Source: Bacteroidales bacterium UBA4866 (lineage in GTDB: Bacteria; Bacteroidota; Bacteroidia; Bacteroidales; P3). From it: a stretch of 7,610 nucleotides of DNA. The stretch spans positions 21,294 to 28,903 of the forward strand of contig DHDW01000017.1 of NCBI GenBank assembly GCA_002399565.1. Reading direction: 5' to 3'. Shown piece by piece: positions 1 to 4,967 of the stretch (position 1 is the first letter of the stretch; the number at the start of each line of letters is the position of its first letter). A model generated the notes under the pieces. That model did no database searches, was not told the origin of the DNA, and saw only the letters and a list, made by a program, of their open reading frames with translations. Made by a program: the position numbers and the translations under genes.

Positions 1-270
1 TTTCTTTATTTAAAATCTCTTGAACTTGCTGAAAAGGATGATAAAGAGGTTTTAACAAAATATTTCTCTTCAACCAATTTCGATAAAAAGGAAAAAGAAG
101 ACGCCATTAAAGCAATTTATCACAAACTCAACCTGAAATCCATTGCACAAAAGCTAATGCAGGAGTATAATAATAAGGCAATGGAAAGTTTGGAGAAGAT
201 AGGGGTAGAAAGTCAAAGAAAACAAAACCTGATTAGCTTTGCAAACAAGTTAATGCACAGAAACAAGTAA
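1..270 (+). CDS. Polyprenyl diphosphate synthase, C-terminal end (5' part outside window)
   Basis: The frame is open from base 1 to a TAA at 268-270 and gives 89 residues. The stretch KEDAIKAIYHKLNLKSIA, followed by a helix ending SFANKLMHRNK, matches the last helices of bacterial all-trans polyprenyl (octaprenyl/farnesyl-type) synthases, where a KEEAI..IY..LGV..LA segment precedes a final helix ending in L..R.K. In the family these enzymes condense isopentenyl diphosphate onto an allylic diphosphate to make quinone or lipid-carrier side chains in the cytoplasm. The two Asp-rich catalytic motifs lie upstream of the window, so activity and product length cannot be judged. The gene is followed by a 343-base structured gap with a hairpin that may end its transcript. 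Family assignment is fairly secure; the exact member is not. Confidence 0.75.
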   Translation, partial: FLYLKSLELAEKDDKEVLTKYFSSTNFDKKEKEDAIKAIYHKLNLKSIAQKLMQEYNNKAMESLEKIGVESQRKQNLISFANKLMHRNK

Positions 271-357
271 TTATTACAAGGATATTTTGGACTCAGACTT
301 GAATGTTTTGAAAAAAGATAAAGAGATTTTGAATTATTATAAAGTGTTTGCAGTCAA

Positions 358-456
358 ATATCGTCGCTCCTAAACTAAAAAACGTCGTTTATTAATATAA
401 AAACGTCGATTTTGAATAGGAAATCGACGTTTTTAACAATAAAATCGACGATTTTT
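358..456. repeat. Cluster of mutually complementary CGTCG/CGACG arms
   Basis: Five AT-flanked copies of CGTCG or its complement fall within 100 bases: 362-366, 383-387 and 403-407 in one orientation, 425-429 and 446-450 in the other. Arms 399-412 and 421-434 pair perfectly. Arm 360-366 (ATCGTCG) is complementary to 446-452 (CGACGAT) and could close an outer stem around the inner hairpin. Arm 377-390 could compete with 399-412 for 421-434, and 442-456 is nearly palindromic by itself. No open reading frame runs through it. It may be a compound terminator, an attenuator-like switch or a dispersed repeat. The complementarity is seen directly; the role is inferred. Confidence 0.6.
399..434. terminator. 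Perfect 14-bp hairpin, possible bidirectional terminator
   Basis: AAAAACGTCGATTT (399-412) and AAATCGACGTTTTT (421-434) are exact reverse complements around an 8-base loop. The A-run before and T-run after are part of the stem, so the structure would look like a factor-independent terminator on either strand. It lies 129 bases after the polyprenyl synthase stop and 179 bases before the HU-like gene. The core has only five or six strong pairs, so termination strength is uncertain. Confidence 0.45.
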
Positions 457-474
457 GAGTATAGTATAGTGATC

Positions 475-600
475 ATAATTCAAAATGATAAGGTTATAAT
501 TCAGAATAACTTGATTATATTTTAGAATAATAGGATTGCAGTCTAAAATTATTGGATAAGAGTTCTGAATTGTAGTTTAAAAATTCAAAATAACAATTTA
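475..600. repeat. Six degenerate 21-bp tandem repeats
   Basis: The stretch divides exactly into six 21-base units starting at 475, 496, 517, 538, 559 and 580. Columns 3 (A), 5 (T), 10-12 (AAT) and 20 (T) are invariant; column 6 is T in five of six and column 7 is C or T. The shared core is TTCARAAT or close variants, followed by a variable A/T/G-rich half. Twenty-one bases equal two turns of B-DNA, so every core faces the same side of the helix. The array ends 13 bases before the HU-like start codon. Read as codons, in-frame stops occur on both strands, so it is not an intact coding repeat. It could be an operator array, an intrinsically bent region or a decayed satellite. Confidence 0.8.
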
Positions 601-613
601 AAAATTATTTGGT

Positions 614-1033
614 ATGGGTATTAAATATTTCAAACAAAGGAGAAAAATCACAAAAAACTCAGTAGCACAAACAAAATACATTCCCAAAATGCAGTTAGAG
701 CCTGTTGTTGGGATGGAAGAGATTGCTGAAATGGTGGAAAAGAAAAGTACAATGAGCAGAGGAGATATTTTGGGAGTGTTGTCTGAGGTTGAGGTTGTGA
801 TTTCTTGGATGCTGGAGATGGGACATCCTGTTAAAATGACATATTTGGGGACTTTCTATCCTGTACTTGAGGTTTCTTCGGTTGATGATCCTCAACAGGT
901 TAGCAGCAAGTTGATTAAACGATTAAGATGTGTTTTCAAACCAGCTAAATATTTAAGAGAAAGACTTAAGAAAGCAGAGTTTTCACTTGGTGACAACAAG
1001 ATTAGAGAGGTTAGTTATAAAGGGAAAAAGTAG
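614..1033 (+). CDS. HU-like (HU-HIG type) DNA-binding protein
   Basis: This 139-residue protein has the layout of the long histone-like proteins of Bacteroidetes. It has a basic, variable N-terminal segment (KYFKQRRKITK, residues 4-14), then an HU fold at about 28-115: a helical part (MEEIAEMVEKKSTMSRGDIL), a second helix (VLSEVEVVISWML), the turn GHPVKMTYLGTFYPVLE corresponding to the G.V.L.G.G.F strand region of HU, and a closing strand and helix (IKRLRCVFKPAKYLRERL). In HU relatives such a fold dimerises and bends DNA; here that role is inferred from the family. The start at 614 has no Shine-Dalgarno sequence, as is usual in this phylum. A 21-bp repeat array ends 13 bases upstream and may carry its control sites. 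It is not classical HU (about 90 residues), which lacks the N-terminal extension. Confidence 0.75.
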   Translation: MGIKYFKQRRKITKNSVAQTKYIPKMQLEPVVGMEEIAEMVEKKSTMSRGDILGVLSEVEVVISWMLEMGHPVKMTYLGTFYPVLEVSSVDDPQQVSSKLIKRLRCVFKPAKYLRERLKKAEFSLGDNKIREVSYKGKK

Positions 1034-1046
1034 AGAATATTCCTTT

Positions 1047-1081
1047 TTTGAGCCTTAAGTTTAGGAAAAATCGTAAATTCG
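1047..1081 (+). promoter_or_regulatory. Possible weak promoter for clpP
   Basis: TTTG at 1047-1050 and TAAATTCG at 1074-1081 resemble the Bacteroidetes -33 and -7 elements (TTTG and TAnnTTTG). The -7 element has one mismatch and the spacer is 23 bases rather than about 19-21. The elements lie 30 bases before the clpP ATG, which would leave a leader of roughly 20 bases. Confidence 0.3.
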
Positions 1082-1110
1082 CAGCAAGAAAAAATTAATA
1101 AATAATAGAT

Positions 1111-1797
1111 ATGAAAGATTTTAATAAGGAATTTAAGCTTTACGCAACAAAACACAGAAATATTAATAGCATAACCTATCAAAGATATGCTTCACATTTT
1201 CAAAAAAACGCTTATATCAACCCAACAATCATTGAAGAACGTCAGTTAAATATTGCTCAAATGGATGTATTTTCCCGTTTGATGATGGAAAGAATTATAT
1301 TTTTGGGAACAGCAATTGATGATGATGTTGCAAATATTATTCAGGCACAGCTATTGTTTTTGGAAAGTGTGGATTCATCAAGAGATATTCAAATATATCT
1401 AAACTCTCCAGGGGGATATGTTCATGCAGGACTGGGAATTTACGATACCATGCAATACATACGTCCTGATGTAGCAACAATATGCACAGGCTTGGCAGCA
1501 TCAATGGGTTCTGTTTTGCTATGTGCAGGAGCAGCAGGCAAACGTTCAGCCCTTGAACATTCAAGAGTGATGATTCATCAACCACTTGGAGGAGCTGAAG
1601 GACAAGCATCAGATATTGAAATTGCAGCAAGAGAGATAATTAAAACAAAGAAAGAACTTTATAGCATAATCTCCAAGCATTCAGGACAAACCATAGAGAA
1701 AGTAGAAGAAGATGGCGACAGAGATTTTTGGTTAACAGCCAAAGAAGCCAAAGACTACGGAATGATAGATGAAATTTTAGTTAGAAATGAAAAATAA
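1111..1797 (+). CDS. clpP: ATP-dependent Clp protease, proteolytic subunit ClpP
   Basis: ClpP is the cytoplasmic serine peptidase that forms a double-heptamer barrel and degrades proteins fed by an AAA+ unfoldase such as ClpX. The 228-residue product has all family landmarks: LNSPGG at 97-102 (oxyanion region), [11 protein letters not shown] with nucleophile Ser131, MIHQPLGG with catalytic His156, and [11 protein letters not shown] with catalytic Asp205. The His-Asp spacing equals that of E. coli ClpP. An N-terminal extension of about 40 residues precedes [18 protein letters not shown], as in other Bacteroidetes ClpP proteins. The ATG at 1111 is supported by that extension. The gene often sits next to tig or clpX in bacteria, but neither is adjacent here: it has the HU-like gene upstream and a REP-like hairpin plus unknown genes downstream, so it is probably transcribed alone. 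Confidence 0.96.
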   Translation: MKDFNKEFKLYATKHRNINSITYQRYASHFQKNAYINPTIIEERQLNIAQMDVFSRLMMERIIFLGTAIDDDVANIIQAQLLFLESVDSSRDIQIYLNSPGGYVHAGLGIYDTMQYIRPDVATICTGLAASMGSVLLCAGAAGKRSALEHSRVMIHQPLGGAEGQASDIEIAAREIIKTKKELYSIISKHSGQTIEKVEEDGDRDFWLTAKEAKDYGMIDEILVRNEK

Positions 1798-1838
1798 TTA
1801 GTGATTTGTCTATGTAATTAATATCAGATATTAATAAA

Positions 1839-1864
1839 GTGCGGGATAACTTATTCCGCACGAC
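1839..1864. repeat. REP-like hairpin, copy 1
   Basis: Arms GTGCGGGA (1839-1846) and TTCCGCAC (1854-1861) pair over 8 bases with one G-U, and the stem can extend two A-T pairs into the loop. The tail GACA that marks this repeat family follows. It lies between clpP and the next gene and may also help end the clpP transcript. Confidence 0.7.
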
Positions 1865-1884
1865 AAAATTTTTCTCCCTTAATT

Positions 1885-2520
1885 ATGAAAAAAGGAATTT
1901 TATTAACAATAGCACTTATAACTTTTAGTTTTTCTTGTAATTATGCACAAAAAAACTTATCAGATACTTTAAAAAGTAGATTTCAACCTGCAATAGATTC
2001 ATTAGAAATGAGAATCAATTATCTTATAAGTCAAGATACATCATTATCAAAAATGAAAAACTTAAAGCAAATACATATATTATTCTTATTTGCAGGAGAT
2101 TCATTGAAAAAAAAGAATTTCATTGACAATTCATTCTTAGATATGATATATCCATCCTACCACTCTATAAGAGAAAAAAACAAATGTATGCTCAAGAAAA
2201 AAACAAATGTTTCTTATTTAAAAACATATACAATTATTTGTGATTCCAATTATAAAGAAATAGCTGGAGGAGATGCAATTGATATATGGAAATATACAAA
2301 ACCTCTTTTCTCTAATATCGTTAAGTTATATGAAGATGATAAAACTGATATAATTTTTTCTTTAGGAATGGGTAATGTGTATATATGTATTAAAGATAAT
2401 GATGTGCTTGTTTTAGAAGAAACAAAAGATACAGTAAATATATATTCAATAAAAGAATTTTCAGAGTGTTGTTATAAAAAATTATGTCCTTGGTGTGAAA
2501 GATATAAACTTATTGAATAA
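1885..2520 (+). CDS. Exported protein of unknown function with C-terminal CPWC motif
   Basis: I do not recognise this 211-residue protein. Residues 1-21 form a signal peptide (KK, then a hydrophobic core) with a likely signal peptidase I cut at CNYA/Q; the FSFSC segment is a poor lipobox. The mature part is Lys-rich and mixed alpha/beta, with a helical start (AIDSLEMRINYLI, 36-48), a middle containing YIICD-like strands, and a Cys-rich end: Cys195-Cys196, then CPWC at 201-204, close to the C-terminus. CPWC could be redox-active or bind metal, but no thioredoxin fold is visible around it. The segment around AIDSLE is shared with the truncated reading frame at 2626-2772, which suggests a paralogue. 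REP-like hairpins flank the gene. No clear promoter is visible. Confidence 0.7.
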   Translation: MKKGILLTIALITFSFSCNYAQKNLSDTLKSRFQPAIDSLEMRINYLISQDTSLSKMKNLKQIHILFLFAGDSLKKKNFIDNSFLDMIYPSYHSIREKNKCMLKKKTNVSYLKTYTIICDSNYKEIAGGDAIDIWKYTKPLFSNIVKLYEDDKTDIIFSLGMGNVYICIKDNDVLVLEETKDTVNIYSIKEFSECCYKKLCPWCERYKLIE

Positions 2521-2549
2521 GAAAAAGGAAGGCAATTAAAATTTTGGTT

Positions 2550-2578
2550 GTGTGGGATATGTACTATCCCGCACGACA
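2550..2578. repeat. REP-like hairpin, copy 2
   Basis: Arms GTGTGGGA (2550-2557) and TCCCGCAC (2567-2574) pair over 8 bases, one as T/G, with a 9-base loop and the family tail GACA at 2575-2578. It lies between the stop at 2520 and the short reading frame at 2626. Confidence 0.7.
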
Positions 2579-2625
2579 GAAAGAATAACAAATTCGCCAG
2601 GGATCATATTAATTAGATAATAAAA

Positions 2626-2772
2626 ATGAAAAAGCACATAATAATTATTTTATTATTGTTATTGAGTGTAGCTGTTCACTCTCAAAACAAATATAAAATT
2701 TCAGAGCTAACAAATATCCCAAAATCTGCAATAGATTCCTTGGAAAGCGGTAACCCGATAAGCAATCCATAA
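2626..2772 (+). pseudogene. Truncated exported protein (48 codons), likely 5' remnant of a paralogue
   Basis: An ATG at 2626 opens 48 codons ending in TAA at 2770-2772. Residues 1-19 are a convincing signal peptide (MKKHIIIILLLLLSVAVHS) with a cut before Gln20. Only about 29 residues remain after it, and they include AIDSLE (35-40), also found at 37-42 of the protein encoded at 1885-2520. At the DNA level the two share GCAATAGATTC followed by a similar codon run. A 98-bp repeat begins 20 bases after the stop. The simplest reading is that a relative of the upstream gene lost its 3' part, perhaps when the repeat arrived. A genuine small secreted peptide cannot be excluded, since the reading frame itself has no frameshift visible. 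Confidence 0.5.
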
Positions 2773-2797
2773 GATATTCCTATTAAATAAGAAATTG

Positions 2798-2805
2798 TAT
2801 ATTTG
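2798..2805 (+). promoter_or_regulatory. Bacteroidetes -7 promoter element in repeat copy A
   Basis: TATATTTG matches TAnnTTTG exactly. No good TTTG lies 19-21 bases upstream, so strength is uncertain. Transcription from here would serve the gene at 2891. Confidence 0.5.
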
Positions 2806-2860
2806 CAGAAAAGAAATAATAATGAATAAATGTCGGATAACATATCCTAATAATAAAGAA

Positions 2861-2887
2861 GTGCGGGAGTACAAATCCCGCACGACA
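2861..2887. repeat. REP-like hairpin, copy 3 (inside 98-bp repeat A)
   Basis: Arms GTGCGGGA (2861-2868) and TCCCGCAC (2876-2883) are perfect complements around the loop GTACAAA, followed by GACA. It ends three bases before the ATG at 2891, so in RNA the hairpin would sit directly in front of the start codon and could limit ribosome access. Confidence 0.8.
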
Positions 2888-2890
2888 AAG

Positions 2891-3655
2891 ATGAAGGTGA
2901 ATATACTAATACTATTGATGTTATTTTCGCTGAGCACATTATCTCAAAATAGAAGATATTATTCTCAGAAAGATTCTAATAACTATTACGCTGAAATTAT
3001 TATTGATAAAAATAATCAATACATATTCAATATAAAAGGTTTAATAAAACCAAAAAATGAAGCTTTAATTAATAAAAAAGATTCTAAGAATAATGATAAG
3101 AACTCACAAGAAGTGATAGTTGATGTTAAATATTTTACTATTAATTATTCTTTTGGCTCTTCTGAAGAAATAAATGACACAATAATATTAAAAGATAAAA
3201 TATCTAAACTTAAATTATTTCTAATAAAAGAAAGTGATTATTACATAATACAAAATCCTCCTTTGTGTTTGAATAATATTAAGCTTAGAATTGATAGTAA
3301 TTTTAATTCTAATAATGATGATTATCAATGGATAGATAAACTATCAAGCTTCTATTTTGCTTCACTAACAAATAATCAAGAACATGAAATAAAGGTAGAT
3401 GATAAATATGAATTAAGCTTAGGTTTCTATACTAACTTTGTGGGAAGTAGTTTGGAATTAAAAAGTGATAGTAAATATGTTTTAACTAATAATCAGTTAA
3501 TAATATCAAGAGGGAGTTATGTAATACAAAAAAATGAAATATTATTTTATGATAATGAAGTAAAGAATGTATTTAAAGGGAGAATCAAAAAAAGTGAAAT
3601 AGTACAAACAGATTTTCCTGAATGCTATATGGGATTTAGCTACATGTCTAATTAG
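2891..3655 (+). CDS. Exported protein of unknown function
   Basis: I do not recognise this 254-residue protein. I chose the ATG at 2891 because a standard signal peptide starts there (KV, then hydrophobic ILILLMLFSLSTLS, cut before Gln19). Longer starts at 2822 (ATG) or 2795 (TTG) lie inside a duplicated repeat, and the TTG overlaps the promoter region. The mature protein is rich in Asn, Lys, Ser and Tyr. It has alternating hydrophobic residues that suggest beta strands, a low-complexity Asn/Lys/Asp stretch near 61-72, and a C-terminal part (GSYVIQKNEILFYD then FKGRI, about 208-231) in a pattern common in small beta-barrel or sandwich envelope proteins. Two lone cysteines (126, 245) are present. 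There is no lipobox, so it is probably periplasmic. A REP-like hairpin directly before the ATG may modulate translation. Confidence 0.7.
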   Translation: MKVNILILLMLFSLSTLSQNRRYYSQKDSNNYYAEIIIDKNNQYIFNIKGLIKPKNEALINKKDSKNNDKNSQEVIVDVKYFTINYSFGSSEEINDTIILKDKISKLKLFLIKESDYYIIQNPPLCLNNIKLRIDSNFNSNNDDYQWIDKLSSFYFASLTNNQEHEIKVDDKYELSLGFYTNFVGSSLELKSDSKYVLTNNQLIISRGSYVIQKNEILFYDNEVKNVFKGRIKKSEIVQTDFPECYMGFSYMSN

Positions 3656-3661
3656 TTTTCC

Positions 3662-3720
3662 GTTGTGCAGGATTTCTTTGCTTTGCAAAGCGACAAAGTT
3701 GATAAGTACTCCCACACGAC
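3662..3720. repeat. Degenerate, expanded REP-like element with 12-bp palindrome, copy 4
   Basis: The end ACTCCCACACGACA matches the right arm and tail of the other REP-like copies (TCCCGCACGACA) with one change. The left end GTTGTGCAGGA resembles the left arm. Between them lies about 40 bases holding GCTTTGCAAAGC (3680-3691), a perfect 12-bp palindrome, flanked by CTTTG and CGACAAAG. It follows the stop at 3655 and could act as a terminator-like structure. It abuts repeat copy B. Confidence 0.5.
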
Positions 3721-3729
3721 AAAAAATTG

Positions 3730-3737
3730 TATATTTG
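3730..3737 (+). promoter_or_regulatory. Bacteroidetes -7 promoter element in repeat copy B
   Basis: TATATTTG fits TAnnTTTG exactly. As in copy A, no convincing -33 TTTG lies at the right distance. It would drive the two lipoprotein genes downstream. Confidence 0.5.
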
Positions 3738-3753
3738 CAGAAAAGAAATAATA

Positions 3754-4275
3754 ATGAATAAATATCGGATAACATATCCTAATAATAAAGAAGTGCGGGA
3801 GTACAAATCCCGCACGACAAAAAAGTTAATTTTTATTTGTTGTATATTTTTATTTTCAGGATGTATATTTACTTATGATTCTGCCATTGGGGAATTAACT
3901 GTTAGAAATAATTCTGATGAGGCTGTTTATGTCTACCGAAGATGTGGGAAAGTAAATGTTTTGCCTTCAGAACCCAAATTGGAATTATTCCAATTAATTT
4001 CTTTAGATACCAAAGATCCTAATAGAGATATGTTAATTTCACCAGAATATAGAATAAATGCTTACGCATATGGTGCAATAGATATTGGAGGAAATAAAAA
4101 GAAACCACAACTTAATTGTGAAGAAAAAGTTGTAACTCTTTTCTTTATTAGTGAACAAACAATGCGTAATTATAGTTGGGAAGAAATATCCTCAAAGCAA
4201 ATGTTTATTAAGAAAATAATATTAACAGAAGAAGAATTAAAAAATAATGATTGGAATTATATTTATAATCCTTGA
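3754..4275 (+). CDS. Lipoprotein of unknown function, start supplied by a repeat
   Basis: From the ATG at 3754 the product has 173 residues. A lipoprotein signal (KKLIFICCIFLFSGC) ends at Cys37, which would be lipidated and anchor the protein in an envelope membrane. The 23 codons before it come entirely from the 98-bp repeat, giving an unusually long polar N-region. The alternative GTG at 3793 would give a more usual length but lies in a hairpin stem. The mature part starts with a strand-like GELTVRNNSDEAVYVY and ends TMRNYSWEEISSKQMF..KIILTEEEL...WNYIY. The same ending occurs in the next gene, so the two are paralogues. The layout (conserved N-terminal N.S/T.E.VY, then Y.W.EI....M....LT.E.L near the end) recalls uncharacterised Bacteroidetes lipoproteins. 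No function is known to me. Confidence 0.7.
   Translation: MNKYRITYPNNKEVREYKSRTTKKLIFICCIFLFSGCIFTYDSAIGELTVRNNSDEAVYVYRRCGKVNVLPSEPKLELFQLISLDTKDPNRDMLISPEYRINAYAYGAIDIGGNKKKPQLNCEEKVVTLFFISEQTMRNYSWEEISSKQMFIKKIILTEEELKNNDWNYIYNP
3793..3819. repeat. REP-like hairpin, copy 5 (inside 98-bp repeat B)
   Basis: GTGCGGGA (3793-3800) pairs perfectly with TCCCGCAC (3808-3815) around GTACAAA, then GACA. Its first triplet, GTG, is in frame with the lipoprotein and is the only non-ATG conventional start between the ATG at 3754 and the lipobox. Confidence 0.8.
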
Positions 4276-4318
4276 TATTATTCCTTAATTACTATTCCGC
4301 AAACAAACAATATAGATT

Positions 4319-4765
4319 ATGAAGCGACTCATTTTAGTATTAGTAGTAACAATATTTATTTTCTCATCTTGCATTCATTTTGACAAAAAACCTTATGGAG
4401 TTGATTTATTAATTGAAAATGTTTCTAATGAAACTGTTCATATGTGTTTAACTTGTGATTCTTCATTACTTATTAGTGATTCTATTCTTGTTTTTGATAA
4501 AAGCAATACTGAAGATATTTATGAAAGAAGTAGATTAGAACCTAAAAGATTAAAATACTTCTATAAAGAAAAAATATTTGATAATAATCCAGATAAAAAA
4601 TTGATTTGTCCAGATAAAAAATTGAATTTATTTGTGATACTTGATACTACTATTTCAAATTATAGTTGGGATGAGATTGTGAAGAAACAAATGTATAAAG
4701 AGAAAATGGTTTTTACACAAGAAGACTTGGATAGTATAGGATATACTTTTATTTATACAAAATAA
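4319..4765 (+). CDS. Lipoprotein of unknown function, paralogue of the preceding gene
   Basis: The 148-residue product begins with a typical lipoprotein signal, MKRLILVLVVTIFIFSSC, with the lipidated residue at Cys18. The mature part aligns with the previous protein: VDLLIENVSNETVHM against GELTVRNNSDEAVYV, a nearby Cys in LTC against RRC, another Cys at 97 against 122, and NYSWDEIVKKQMYKEKMVFTQEDL against the corresponding C-terminal block. It starts 43 bases after its neighbour stops with no promoter or hairpin visible between them, so the two are probably cotranscribed after a local gene duplication. Unlike its neighbour it has its own ATG. The segment PDKKLICPDKKL comes from a short tandem duplication. 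Envelope location is well supported; function is unknown. Confidence 0.75.
   Translation: MKRLILVLVVTIFIFSSCIHFDKKPYGVDLLIENVSNETVHMCLTCDSSLLISDSILVFDKSNTEDIYERSRLEPKRLKYFYKEKIFDNNPDKKLICPDKKLNLFVILDTTISNYSWDEIVKKQMYKEKMVFTQEDLDSIGYTFIYTK
4589..4630 (+). repeat. In-frame 21-bp tandem duplication inside a lipoprotein gene
   Basis: CCAGATAAAAAATTGA occurs at 4589-4604 and again at 4610-4625, 21 bases apart, so seven codons are duplicated and the protein reads PDKKLIC then PDKKLNL. It probably arose by slippage. Confidence 0.7.
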
Positions 4766-4798
4766 CTATAATTGAGTTTGATTTTATAATTGTTCGTT

Positions 4799-4830
4799 AG
4801 AGCGGGATATGAACTATCCAGCACTTTTTT
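4799..4830 (+). terminator. Diverged REP-like hairpin followed by T-run, copy 6
   Basis: GAGCGGGATA (4799-4808) can pair with TATCCAGCAC (4814-4823) at 8 of 10 positions around TGAAC, and a run of seven T follows from 4824. The arms match the REP-like family. Position after the second lipoprotein and before a new promoter fits a role as transcription terminator, although the stem has two mismatches. Confidence 0.4.
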
Positions 4831-4896
4831 ATTATAAGGATTTTTAATCTGCCAGATGAAACAATAATTTAAAACCTATTATTGAAAAGAAATCTG

Positions 4897-4904
4897 TAAT
4901 TTTG
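4897..4904 (+). promoter_or_regulatory. -7 promoter element for the GldN-like operon
   Basis: TAATTTTG fits TAnnTTTG exactly and lies 52 bases before the ATG at 4957. A -33 TTTG at the usual 19-21 base spacing is not visible, so this is a partial match. Confidence 0.5.
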
Positions 4905-4928
4905 CGGAAAATAAATAGAAGATAGTTT

Positions 4929-4967
4929 ATGAATAAATTGATACAAAGGTTGGAAAATGAAAGATAA
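4929..4967 (+). other. Short upstream reading frame of 12 codons overlapping the next start
   Basis: ATG at 4929 opens MNKLIQRLENER and stops with TAA at 4965-4967, 11 bases inside the next gene in another frame. Its ATGAATAAA beginning, shortly after a -7 element, resembles that of the 98-bp repeats. It could be a leader peptide that couples translation to the gene at 4957, or chance. Confidence 0.25.

Larger units (their letters stand above)
2792..2889 (+). repeat. 98-bp direct repeat, copy A (promoter element, ATG, two hairpins)
   Basis: These 98 bases recur at 3724-3821 with a single difference (G at 2832, A at 3764). In order the unit holds TATATTTG (a -7 element), an A-rich leader, ATGAATAAA (ATG at 2822), a small hairpin GGATA/TATCC (2835-2847) and a REP-like hairpin (2861-2887). 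The frame from the internal ATG stays open for 23 codons and runs directly into the next gene. The near identity implies a recent duplication or gene conversion. Confidence 0.9.
3724..3821 (+). repeat. 98-bp direct repeat, copy B
   Basis: This is the second copy of 2792-2889, 97 of 98 bases identical and 932 bases downstream. It carries TATATTTG (3730-3737), an ATG at 3754, a small GGATA/TATCC hairpin (3767-3779) and a perfect REP-like hairpin (3793-3815) with tail GACA. Here the repeat runs straight into the signal-peptide codons of a lipoprotein that has no ATG of its own. Confidence 0.9.

Noticed and set aside
475..600. CRISPR array
   Set aside because: The 21-base units are directly adjacent with no unique spacers, and all units diverge along their length.
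475..600. Coding heptad repeat
   Set aside because: The units read I-I-Q-N-x-x-L-like in one frame, but TAG and TAA stops interrupt units three and four, and the opposite strand also has stops.
1337..1630. Antisense reading frame in clpP
   Set aside because: It is a shadow of a clearly conserved gene with no start signals or recognisable product.
2195..2520. Thioredoxin-like oxidoreductase based on CPWC
   Set aside because: The motif is at the extreme C-terminus with no following cis-Pro segment or thioredoxin fold, so only the motif is reported.
2795..2890. Start of the 2891-3655 gene at TTG 2795 or ATG 2822
   Set aside because: Both lie in a repeat shared with an unrelated gene, the TTG overlaps the promoter element, and a normal signal peptide starts at ATG 2891.
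2707..2937. Reverse-strand reading frame across the remnant and repeat A
   Set aside because: It crosses a hairpin repeat and its composition follows from the AT-rich opposite strand; nothing supports expression.
1885..4765. Toxin-immunity or phage-defence island
   Set aside because: The small exported proteins and repeats invite the idea, but no toxin, nuclease, ATPase or other effector domain is visible.
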